From: Planctomycetaceae bacterium
GTDB lineage: Bacteria > Planctomycetota > PLA2
Direction of reading: 5' to 3'
Length of the DNA stretch: 57,364 bases
Assembly (NCBI GenBank): GCA_011525755.1
Contig: WYBS01000127.1
Span: 1-57,364, forward strand
The position numbers and the translations under genes are program-made. Under the pieces are notes generated by a model, which did no database searches, was not told where the DNA came from, and worked only from the letters and a program-made list of their open reading frames with translations. This document shows positions 22,662 to 29,454 of the stretch, in pieces (position 1 is the first letter of the stretch; the number at the start of each line of letters is the position of its first letter).

Positions 22662-24068
22662 ATGGCCACGCTCCCCGACCGTGCCGCCGCCCCCCCGCTG
22701 GGGACGGCCCTGCCCGAGTCGATCCCGGTCCCCCCCGCCGCAGGACGGCCCCTGTTCCGCAGGGAGGCGTTCCTCCTGCTCTTCTGCGCGGCCTTCGCGT
22801 GCCTCCTCTTCGTCCTCTGGACGTGGATCGAGCGGGAGCCGCTCGCCCGCGTCCCGGACGAGTCGCGCGCCTTCCTCCGGAACCTCCAGGGGCTCCTCGC
22901 CCCCTTCCTCGCCGCGTACGTCGCCGCGCGCGTCTACAGCGCCATGGTGGCGCGCGACGAGCGGGAGCTGCAGCGCCACCGGCTGCTGCTCGCCCACATC
23001 CTCGACACGTCGATCGACGGCATCCTCACGCTCGACCCGGACGACCGCGTCTCCACGTGGAACCGCGGGGCGGAGCAGATCTTCGGCTGGAGCGAGGAGG
23101 AGATCCTCGGCAAGCACGCCTCGGTCCTCTACCCGCCCGGCTACGGCGCGCAGCGCGAGCTCGATGCGCTCCGCCGCGGCACGGACCAGCGCGGCGTGCT
23201 GCGCGCCCACTCGGGCGAGCGCATCACGCGCGACGGCCGCCACATCCGCTGCGAGATCTCCTCGACCGTGCTCCGGGACGCGCAGGGCCGCTACGCGGGA
23301 CGGGCGTCGATCGTCCGCGACGTCACGGAGCGCGACCGGATCCGCGAGGAGCTCAACCGGCGCGAGAGCCTCGCGGCGATCGGCGAGATGGCGGCGGCGG
23401 TGGCGCACGAGATCAAGAACCCGCTCGCGGGCATCGGGGGCGCCGTGCAGGTCCTCGGCCGCGGGTTCAAGGCAGAGGACCCGCGCGCCGAGGTCGTGCA
23501 GGAGATCCAGCGCCAGGTGCGGCGGCTCGACGAGACGATCCGCGACCTGCTGACGTTCGCGAGACCGCCGCGCCCGCGCCCCGCGCCGCTCGACCTGAAG
23601 GAGCTCTGCGAGCGCATCCTGCGCGCGCTCGCCGAGGAACCCGACCTGAAGGGGCACCGCATCGAGCTCGTGGTCCCCCACGGCACGCTCGTGCGGGCCG
23701 ACCCGCAGCTGCTCGAGAACATCCTCGTGAACCTTCTCCTGAACGCCGGGCAGGCGCTGGGCACGCGCTCGGGCCGGATCCGGGTCGGCGCGACGGACCA
23801 GGCGGACAAGACGCTCATCACGGTGGCCGACGACGGGCCCGGGATCCCCGAGGACGTCCTGCCCCGCCTCTTCAAGCCCTTCTTCACCACGCGCGCGCAG
23901 GGGACGGGACTCGGCCTCGCGGTCGTGCACAAGTTCGTGCTCGCGATGGGCGGGAGGATCGAGGTGAAGACCGGGCCCGGGCAGGGGGCGACGTTCGTGG
24001 TCGTCCTGCCGCGGCCGAAGGAGGCCCTCGAGGCGGAACGAGGGGGGGCGCGGGGGGGAACGGCATGA
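22662..24068 (+). CDS. Membrane-anchored PAS-domain sensor histidine kinase (NtrB/AtoS-like)
   Basis: The 468-residue kinase has two hydrophobic segments (~30-50 and ~70-90), a PAS domain at ~105-225 (LLLAHILDTSIDGILTLD, RGAEQIFGWSEEEILGKHAS), a HisKA dimerisation helix with H249 in AAVAHEIKNPLAGIGG, and a HATPase domain (ENILVNLLLNAGQAL, VADDGPGIPEDVLPRLFKPF, GTGLGLAVVHKF). The HEIKNPL box is typical of kinases paired with sigma-54 activators. The stop overlaps the response-regulator ATG (ATGA). The very end (GGARGG) is encoded by a G-tract variant. The signal it senses cannot be read. Confidence 0.92.
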   Translation: MATLPDRAAAPPLGTALPESIPVPPAAGRPLFRREAFLLLFCAAFACLLFVLWTWIEREPLARVPDESRAFLRNLQGLLAPFLAAYVAARVYSAMVARDERELQRHRLLLAHILDTSIDGILTLDPDDRVSTWNRGAEQIFGWSEEEILGKHASVLYPPGYGAQRELDALRRGTDQRGVLRAHSGERITRDGRHIRCEISSTVLRDAQGRYAGRASIVRDVTERDRIREELNRRESLAAIGEMAAAVAHEIKNPLAGIGGAVQVLGRGFKAEDPRAEVVQEIQRQVRRLDETIRDLLTFARPPRPRPAPLDLKELCERILRALAEEPDLKGHRIELVVPHGTLVRADPQLLENILVNLLLNAGQALGTRSGRIRVGATDQADKTLITVADDGPGIPEDVLPRLFKPFFTTRAQGTGLGLAVVHKFVLAMGGRIEVKTGPGQGATFVVVLPRPKEALEAERGGARGGTA

Positions 24069-25435
24069 GCCGCGAGAACGTCCTCGTCGTCGACGACGAG
24101 AAGCTCATCCGCTTCACGCTGCGCGAGAGCCTCTCCGCCGAGGGCTACGTCGTCCACGAGGCGGCGGACGTGGCGGAGGCGAAGCGCGCCTTCGCGCGCC
24201 AGCACATGGACTGCGTGATCCTCGACCACAAGCTGCCGGATGGCGAGGGGTTCGAGCTCCTGAAGACCTTCAAGATCGAGGCGCCTGACGTGCCGGTCAT
24301 CCTCATGACGGCGTACGCCAACGTGGAGAAGGCGGTCGAGGCGATGCGGCAGGGCGCCTTCACGTACCTGAACAAGCCGTTCGACACGGAGGAGATGGTC
24401 CTGAACGTCCGGACCGCCCTCGAGACGACCCGGCTCCGGCGCGAGGTGCAGACGCTTCGCCGGATGCAGGCGGCCGAGGGCGTCGCCCCGATCGTCGGCG
24501 AGAGCGCCGCCATGCGGGAGATCGTGGCGCTCGTGCGGAAGCTCGCCGCGAGCCGCGCGAACACCGTCCTGCTCCTCGGCGAGAGCGGCGTCGGCAAGGG
24601 GCTCGTCGCGCGCGCGCTGCACGACGCCTCCGACCGGCGCGGCAAGCCCTTCCTCACGATCACCTGCAGCGCGATCCCGGAGACGCTCCTCGAGAGCGAG
24701 CTCTTCGGCCACGAGCGGGGCGCCTTCACGGACGCGAAGACGATGAAGCCCGGCCTCTTCGAGGTCGCGGACGGCGGCACGGTCTTCCTCGACGAGATCG
24801 GCGACATGCCGTTCGGGCTCCAGAGCAAGCTCCTCCAGGTGCTCGAGGAGAAGACCTTCAAGCGGCTCGGCGGCGTCGCGGACATCTCGGTCGACATCCG
24901 CGTCGTCGCCGCGACGAACGCGGACCTCGACCGCGCGGTCCGCGAGAACCGGTTCCGGCTAGACCTTTACTACCGGCTGAACACCTTCCCCATTCGCATC
25001 CCGTCCCTCCGCGAGCGCCCCGAGGACATCCCGGCGCTCGTGCGCTTCTTCCTCGACAAGTTCAACCGGGACTTCAACAAGCAGGTGACCGGCATCCAGG
25101 AGGCGGCGCAGGAGGCGCTCCTCCGCCACCCCTGGCCGGGCAACGTGCGCGAGCTCCGGAACGCGGTGGAGCGGGCGATGATCCTCGGCCAGGGCCCGAT
25201 GCTCACGGCCAAGGACTTCGCCTTCAGCCTCGAGGCGGACGCGCAGGGGCGGCCCGCGACCGGCCGGCTGCTCGACCTGCCCCAGGAGGGGCTCGACATC
25301 GAGGCGCTCGAGAGGGACCTCGTCCGGCAGGCGCTCGACCGGAGCGGCGGCAACCAGAGCCGGGCGGCGCAGCTCCTCGGGATGACGCGCGACCAGATCC
25401 GGTACCGGCTCGAGAAGTACGGGAGCGCTCCGTAG
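24065..25435 (+). CDS. NtrC-family response regulator with variant GAFTDA loop
   Basis: The 456-residue regulator has a receiver domain (VLVVDDEKLIRFTLRE; phospho-acceptor D54 in CVILDHKLPDG; K in YLNKPFD). An AAA+ domain follows (Walker A GESGVGKG, Walker B GGTVFLDEIGDM, arginine region FRLDLYYRLNTFPIRIP). A Fis-type helix-turn-helix closes it (SGGNQSRAAQLLGMTRDQIRY). The sigma-54 contact loop reads GAFTDA instead of GAFTGA. The rest of the fold is complete, so the protein is probably functional, but strict sigma-54 dependence should be checked. ATG 24065 overlaps the kinase stop by four bases. The target genes are not evident. Confidence 0.92.
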   Translation: MSRENVLVVDDEKLIRFTLRESLSAEGYVVHEAADVAEAKRAFARQHMDCVILDHKLPDGEGFELLKTFKIEAPDVPVILMTAYANVEKAVEAMRQGAFTYLNKPFDTEEMVLNVRTALETTRLRREVQTLRRMQAAEGVAPIVGESAAMREIVALVRKLAASRANTVLLLGESGVGKGLVARALHDASDRRGKPFLTITCSAIPETLLESELFGHERGAFTDAKTMKPGLFEVADGGTVFLDEIGDMPFGLQSKLLQVLEEKTFKRLGGVADISVDIRVVAATNADLDRAVRENRFRLDLYYRLNTFPIRIPSLRERPEDIPALVRFFLDKFNRDFNKQVTGIQEAAQEALLRHPWPGNVRELRNAVERAMILGQGPMLTAKDFAFSLEADAQGRPATGRLLDLPQEGLDIEALERDLVRQALDRSGGNQSRAAQLLGMTRDQIRYRLEKYGSAP

Positions 25436-25460
25436 GACGGGCCACCCCGCCCCGGGCCCC

Positions 25461-26504
25461 CTACCTGTCCTCCGTCGGCGTCTCCTCGACGGCGGGCTCG
25501 GGGACCTTCCCGAACGAGAGCCTGACGATCGCCGTCTCCACCGGCGGCTCGGCCTCCGCCGCGGCCTTCTCGCGCTTCGCCTCGCCGAACACCTGCACGC
25601 GCGGGCGCGCGACCTTCGCCGGCGCGAGGTCGAGCAGCGCGAGCCAGCGGCCGAGGCGCGCGAGGTCCTCCGGCGTGCCCCGTACGTCGGCCGTCACCTG
25701 GTTCTCCGCCTGCTCGACCGCGACGGCGGTCGCGGGGCCGGCCGGCGCGGGAGGGGTTCCGAGGATCCGCTCCACGAGGTCCGCCTCCTCGCGGTCCTCG
25801 AGCCGGATCGCCGCGAGCACGGGCGGCGACCCGTCGCGCGGCTGCGGCCGGATCTCGACGGCGAACTCGTCGCCGACGACCGCGCGCACGTGCTCGAGCG
25901 CCTTCCCGGGGTCGAGCGCCACGAGCTGCCGGAGGTAGGCCTTCCGGTCCGCCGCCTCGACCTTTCGCGACTTCGCCACCTTCGCGAGCAGGTCCGCCGC
26001 CTCCTTCTTCGCCGGGGCCCCGCGGGCCGCCCCGAGCTTCGCGCCATCCTGCTTCGCGCGCTCGTCCGCGACGGGCGCGCCCTTCTTCAGGGCCGACTCG
26101 TCCTTCGCCTCCCGCCGGTCCGACGGCGCCTGCGCCTCGGCGGGGATGCCCTGGGGCGCGGGCGGCTCGTCCTTCGCCTCGAAGTGCCGCGGCGCCCCGC
26201 CGCCGCGGAGGTGGAGCGCGAGGCCGACGGCGAGGAGGACGGTCGCGGCCACCGCAAGAACCCCGAGGCGGAGGATCCTCCCGCGGCGGGGGCGCAGGGA
26301 GACGTCGAGGCGCGCCCGCAGCTCGGGCGGCGCGCCCGTCCGCGGGAGCGCGCGCACCGCGAGGACCGCACGCTCGAGCTCCGCGTACTCGCGCGACAGG
26401 TCCTTGTCCTCGCGGATCCGGCGGCGCAGCTCCTTCGCGCGCTCCTCCGGGAGCGCGCCGTCGATCAGCGCCGAGAGCTCCTCGCGCAGCGCGTCGTCGA
26501 TCAC
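25461..26504 (-). CDS. Anti-sigma factor with large extracytoplasmic domain
   Basis: The 347-residue protein starts with a cytoplasmic zinc-less anti-sigma-like helical region (~1-70; LREELSALIDGALPEERAKEL, YAELERAVLAVRALPRTGAPP). One membrane helix follows (~78-98; LGVLAVAATVLLAVGLALHL). An Ala/Lys-rich stretch and a soluble C-terminal domain (~170-347; LEHVRAVVGDEFAVEIRPQP, ENQVTADVRGTPEDLARLG) complete it. It lies directly after the ECF sigma gene and shares a GTGA overlap (GTG 26504), the usual sigma/anti-sigma operon. By position it should sequester the sigma factor at the membrane. No histidine-cysteine zinc-binding motif of the ZAS type is seen. Confidence 0.8.
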   Translation of the reverse strand: MIDDALREELSALIDGALPEERAKELRRRIREDKDLSREYAELERAVLAVRALPRTGAPPELRARLDVSLRPRRGRILRLGVLAVAATVLLAVGLALHLRGGGAPRHFEAKDEPPAPQGIPAEAQAPSDRREAKDESALKKGAPVADERAKQDGAKLGAARGAPAKKEAADLLAKVAKSRKVEAADRKAYLRQLVALDPGKALEHVRAVVGDEFAVEIRPQPRDGSPPVLAAIRLEDREEADLVERILGTPPAPAGPATAVAVEQAENQVTADVRGTPEDLARLGRWLALLDLAPAKVARPRVQVFGEAKREKAAAEAEPPVETAIVRLSFGKVPEPAVEETPTEDR

Positions 26505-27115
26505 GGCGTCACCCCCGCCTCGCGGAGCCGTTCGCGGACGAGGCTGCGCGCCCGGTGGAGCCGCGACCGCACCGTGCCGACCGGCACATCGAGGATCTCC
26601 GCGATCTCCTCGTAGGCGAGCCCCTCGACGTCGCGGAGGACGAGCGCCTCCCTCGCGTCGTCGGGCAGCGCGGCCACGGCGGCGGCAACGAGCGCGTGCG
26701 ACTCGCGCGCGACGACCGCGTCCGCAGGCGACGCCGCGCGCGCCGGCGGATCAAGGGGCAGGTCGTCCGAGGCGCGCCCCGCCTCGAGCGGGCGCGGCCG
26801 CGTGTGCTTTACGGTCGCGCGGCGGCGCATCTCGTCGCGGCACCGGTTCACGGTCACGCGGTAGAGCCACGTCGAGAAGAGCGCCTTGCCCTCGAAGCCG
26901 TGAAGCGCCCGGTAGGCGGAGAGGAAGACCTCCTGCGCCAGGTCGAGCGCGTCGTCCGCGTTGCCGAGCATCCGGAGGGCCATGTTGAACACGCGATCCT
27001 CGTGGCGGAGGACCAGCTCGTCGAAGGCGGCGCGGTCGCCGTCGCGCGCCCGCGCGACGAGCTCCGCGTCCCTTGCCGGATCCGCCTCTGCCTTGGACGA
27101 GCTCCGCTCCCTCAA
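26501..27115 (-). CDS. ECF-type RNA polymerase sigma factor
   Basis: The 204-residue sigma-70 family protein shows region 2 (FDELVLRHEDRVFNMALRML, DALDLAQEVFLSAYRAL, then FSTWLYRVTVNRCRDEMRRR) and region 4 (LPDDAREALVLRDVEGLAYEE, IAEILDVPVGTVRSRLHRAR). It resembles SigE/RpoE-type ECF factors. The start is set at TTG 27115: a TACAAT box lies nine bases upstream, and upstream sequence is out of character. It is followed with a GTGA overlap by its putative anti-sigma gene and preceded by a PP2C phosphatase gene with its own start. Regulation is probably by membrane sequestration. Confidence 0.93.
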   Translation of the reverse strand: MRERSSSKAEADPARDAELVARARDGDRAAFDELVLRHEDRVFNMALRMLGNADDALDLAQEVFLSAYRALHGFEGKALFSTWLYRVTVNRCRDEMRRRATVKHTRPRPLEAGRASDDLPLDPPARAASPADAVVARESHALVAAAVAALPDDAREALVLRDVEGLAYEEIAEILDVPVGTVRSRLHRARSLVRERLREAGVTP

Positions 27116-27124
27116 GTTCCGCGG

Positions 27125-27130
27125 ATTGTA
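27125..27130 (-). promoter_or_regulatory. -10 box of the ECF sigma gene
   Basis: TACAAT on the minus strand, nine bases before TTG 27115. The spacing implies a leaderless message starting with a UUG codon. No matching -35 is visible. Confidence 0.5.
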
Positions 27131-27185
27131 AGGGGTGCGGACGCCGACGGCCCCCGGGGGGATGGGGCGCGGGGAAGGGGGGGCC

Positions 27186-28049
27186 CTACGGCTTTCCCTT
27201 GAGGATCCCGGCGAGCCGGGAGAGGAGGCCCGCGGGCCGGGCCTCGGCGGAGCCTTCGAGCACGGAGACCTCGACGACCGTGATGTTGTCGGGGCCGCCG
27301 CGGTCGCGGGCCTCCCGCACGAGATCCTCGGCGAGCTTGCCCGGGTCCGTGACGCGACCGACCATCTCCTCGATCTCCTTCTGCCGGACGCTGCCGTGCA
27401 GGCCGTCGGTGCAGAGAAGCACGGAGTCCCCCTCGAAGAGGCTCGCGGTGGTGACGTCCACGCGGACCGTCGGCTCGGCGCCGAGCGCCTGCAGGATGAT
27501 GTTCCGGCCGCCCTCGAGGTGCTCCGCATCCTCGGCCGTGATGACCTTGTCCTGGATCAGCTTGCCGATGAGCGACTGGTCCTCGGTCATCTGGTGGAGA
27601 TGCCCCTCGCGGAAGATGAACCCCTTGCTGTCCCCCACCTGGAAGAAGAGGCAGCGCCCGTCGCGGAGGAGCGCGGCGGTGAGCGTCGTCCCCATCCCGC
27701 GCTGCTGAGGGTTCGAGGCCGAGGCCTCGTAGATCTTCTCGTTGGCCAGCCGGATCGCGTCGAGGACCCGGTTTCGCGCCGTCTCGTCGTCGTCCTCGGC
27801 GCGCAGGTCGTCCACCGCGCGCGCGAGGGCCTCGACGGCCATCTTCGACGCGACCTCGCCCGCGAGCGCGCCCCCCATCCCGTCCGCGACGGCGAACAGC
27901 AGGCCGCGGGCGTCCGCCTCGGTCACCCCCTCGTTCGAGGCGGGCGGCGGGATGAAGTGCCGGCCCTTGGCCACGCAGACGACGTAGGCGTCCTCGTTGT
28001 TCTGGCGAACGAGCCCGACGTCGGTCAGGGCGGCGAAGGCGACTTTCAT
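27186..28049 (-). CDS. PP2C-type serine/threonine protein phosphatase
   Basis: The 287-residue PPM phosphatase has the metal-binding motifs in order: TDVGLVRQNNEDAYVV, AVADGMGGALAGEVAS, GMGTTLTAAL, FQVGDSKGFIFREG, VLLCTDGLHGSV and GGPDNITVVEV. It dephosphorylates Ser/Thr-phosphoproteins, typically opposing Hanks-type kinases, in the cytoplasm. No kinase gene is in the window. It lies upstream of the ECF sigma/anti-sigma pair on the same strand, separated by 70 bases with a separate sigma promoter. The C-terminal ~20 residues (PAGLLSRLAGILKGKP) look like an amphipathic helix that could aid membrane association. ATG 28049 is the first codon of the family start MKVAFAALTDVG. Confidence 0.95.
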   Translation of the reverse strand: MKVAFAALTDVGLVRQNNEDAYVVCVAKGRHFIPPPASNEGVTEADARGLLFAVADGMGGALAGEVASKMAVEALARAVDDLRAEDDDETARNRVLDAIRLANEKIYEASASNPQQRGMGTTLTAALLRDGRCLFFQVGDSKGFIFREGHLHQMTEDQSLIGKLIQDKVITAEDAEHLEGGRNIILQALGAEPTVRVDVTTASLFEGDSVLLCTDGLHGSVRQKEIEEMVGRVTDPGKLAEDLVREARDRGGPDNITVVEVSVLEGSAEARPAGLLSRLAGILKGKP

Positions 28050-28157
28050 GCGGTGAGCGAAACGCGTCGCGCCACGCTCCCGCGGCGCGGCGCGGCATCC
28101 TAGCCCGGTCTTTGCGGCGCCGCAAGCGACGCCGAACCCGGCCGGACCGTCTCCCCT

Positions 28158-28163
28158 TATAAT
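28158..28163 (+). promoter_or_regulatory. -10 box of the NPCBM protein gene
   Basis: A perfect TATAAT followed by seven bases and the GTG at 28171, the clearest leaderless-type promoter in the window. Confidence 0.6.
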
Positions 28164-28170
28164 CCCACCC

Positions 28171-29454
28171 GTGCCGACACGCCTGGGGATGGCCCTCCTC
28201 GCGATGGGGCTCGCCGCCCGGGCGGATGTCCTCGTGACCACCCTCGAGGCTGCGGATCCCGTGCGGGGAATCTCGCTCGCGGCCGACGACAAGGGCGTCA
28301 CCGTCCAGACCGCGGCCGGGACGTCCGTCCAGGTCCCGACGGCGCAGGTGGTCGAGATCGCCATCGTGCCGCCCCCCTCGGCCCCCCCGCCGGCCGCCCA
28401 CCCCTTCGAGCTGGAGCTGGTCGACGGAACCCGCCTGCGCGGGATCCTGCTCGAGCCCGCGGACGCGGACGCCGGGGAGAAGGTGCGGGTCAAGAGCCCC
28501 GCCCTCTTCGAGTCGACCGGCGTGCTCGACATCCCGATCGACGCGGTGCTGGCCGTCCGGCGGGCCGACGGCACGAAGGTGCCCGGCGCCTCGCGCCTCG
28601 TCCGCATGCCCGGGCAGGACGCGGCGTACCGGCTCACGGGCGCCCGCATCGAGGGGACGCTCGCCGCCTTCACGCAGGCGGGCATCGAGATGGACCGCGG
28701 CGAGCTCGGCACGGGCGAGATCACCTACAAGGAGCTCGCCGCCGTCTTCGTCGACAACGAGAAGAGCACGCTGCCGGACGACCTGCGCGTGGTCGCGCGC
28801 CTCGCGGACGGGAGCGCGATCGTCCTCGAGCGTTCGTTCCGCGTGGCGGCGGGCCAGCTCCGCGGCCAGACCCCCTCGGGCCTCGCCGTGCTCGTCCCGA
28901 CCTCGAAGATCGTGGCCATCTCCTTCCTCGGCGGCAGCTTCGTCCACGTCTCCGACCTCGAGCCCGTCGGGGTGAAGCGCGAGCCCTTCTTCCCGCTGCT
29001 CGAGGGGCCGGCGGCGGACGCGACCCTCGACTTCCTCTGCCCGGTGCGCATGGACCGGAGCCCGGACGGCAACGTGATCTCGCTCAAGGGCCAGCAGTAC
29101 TACAAGGGCATCGGGGTCCGCCCCACGACCGAGCTGACCTTCCCGCTCGGCGGCCGGTTCCAGGCGTTCGAGGCCGTCTGCGGCATCGACGACGAGGTGC
29201 TCGGCACGGGCTACGGCCACGGCGCGGGCACCGGCAGCGTCGTGTTCACCGTGAAGGTGGACGGACGCGTCGTCTACGAGTCGCCGCCGGTCGAGGGCGG
29301 GCGCGAGCCCGCGCGCGTGCGCGTGCCGGTCGAGGGCGGGAAGACGCTGACGCTCGTCGTCTCGCTCGTCCCGCCGGAGAAGTCCCCGAAGGGCGCGCCG
29401 GACTCGCCGGAGCTCGACAACGCCGTCTGGGCCCGGCCCCTCCTGATCCGGTGA
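28171..29454 (+). CDS. Exported NPCBM/NEW2-domain protein
   Basis: The 427-residue protein begins with a signal-like hydrophobic stretch (LGMALLAMGLAARA). A beta-rich region with FELELVDGTRLRGILLEPAD (a VxLxDGxxLxG module) follows, then another strand-rich part. The C-terminal domain of ~140 residues (YYKGIGVRPTTELTFPLGGR, FQAFEAVCGIDDEV, FTVKVDGRVVYESPPV) is the NPCBM carbohydrate-binding fold. NPCBM domains are frequent in planctomycete exported proteins. It is joined to the VWA gene by a GTGA overlap. GTG 28171 is supported by the TATAAT box seven bases upstream. The ligand is unknown; binding of a surface polysaccharide is inferred. Confidence 0.85.
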   Translation: MPTRLGMALLAMGLAARADVLVTTLEAADPVRGISLAADDKGVTVQTAAGTSVQVPTAQVVEIAIVPPPSAPPPAAHPFELELVDGTRLRGILLEPADADAGEKVRVKSPALFESTGVLDIPIDAVLAVRRADGTKVPGASRLVRMPGQDAAYRLTGARIEGTLAAFTQAGIEMDRGELGTGEITYKELAAVFVDNEKSTLPDDLRVVARLADGSAIVLERSFRVAAGQLRGQTPSGLAVLVPTSKIVAISFLGGSFVHVSDLEPVGVKREPFFPLLEGPAADATLDFLCPVRMDRSPDGNVISLKGQQYYKGIGVRPTTELTFPLGGRFQAFEAVCGIDDEVLGTGYGHGAGTGSVVFTVKVDGRVVYESPPVEGGREPARVRVPVEGGKTLTLVVSLVPPEKSPKGAPDSPELDNAVWARPLLIR

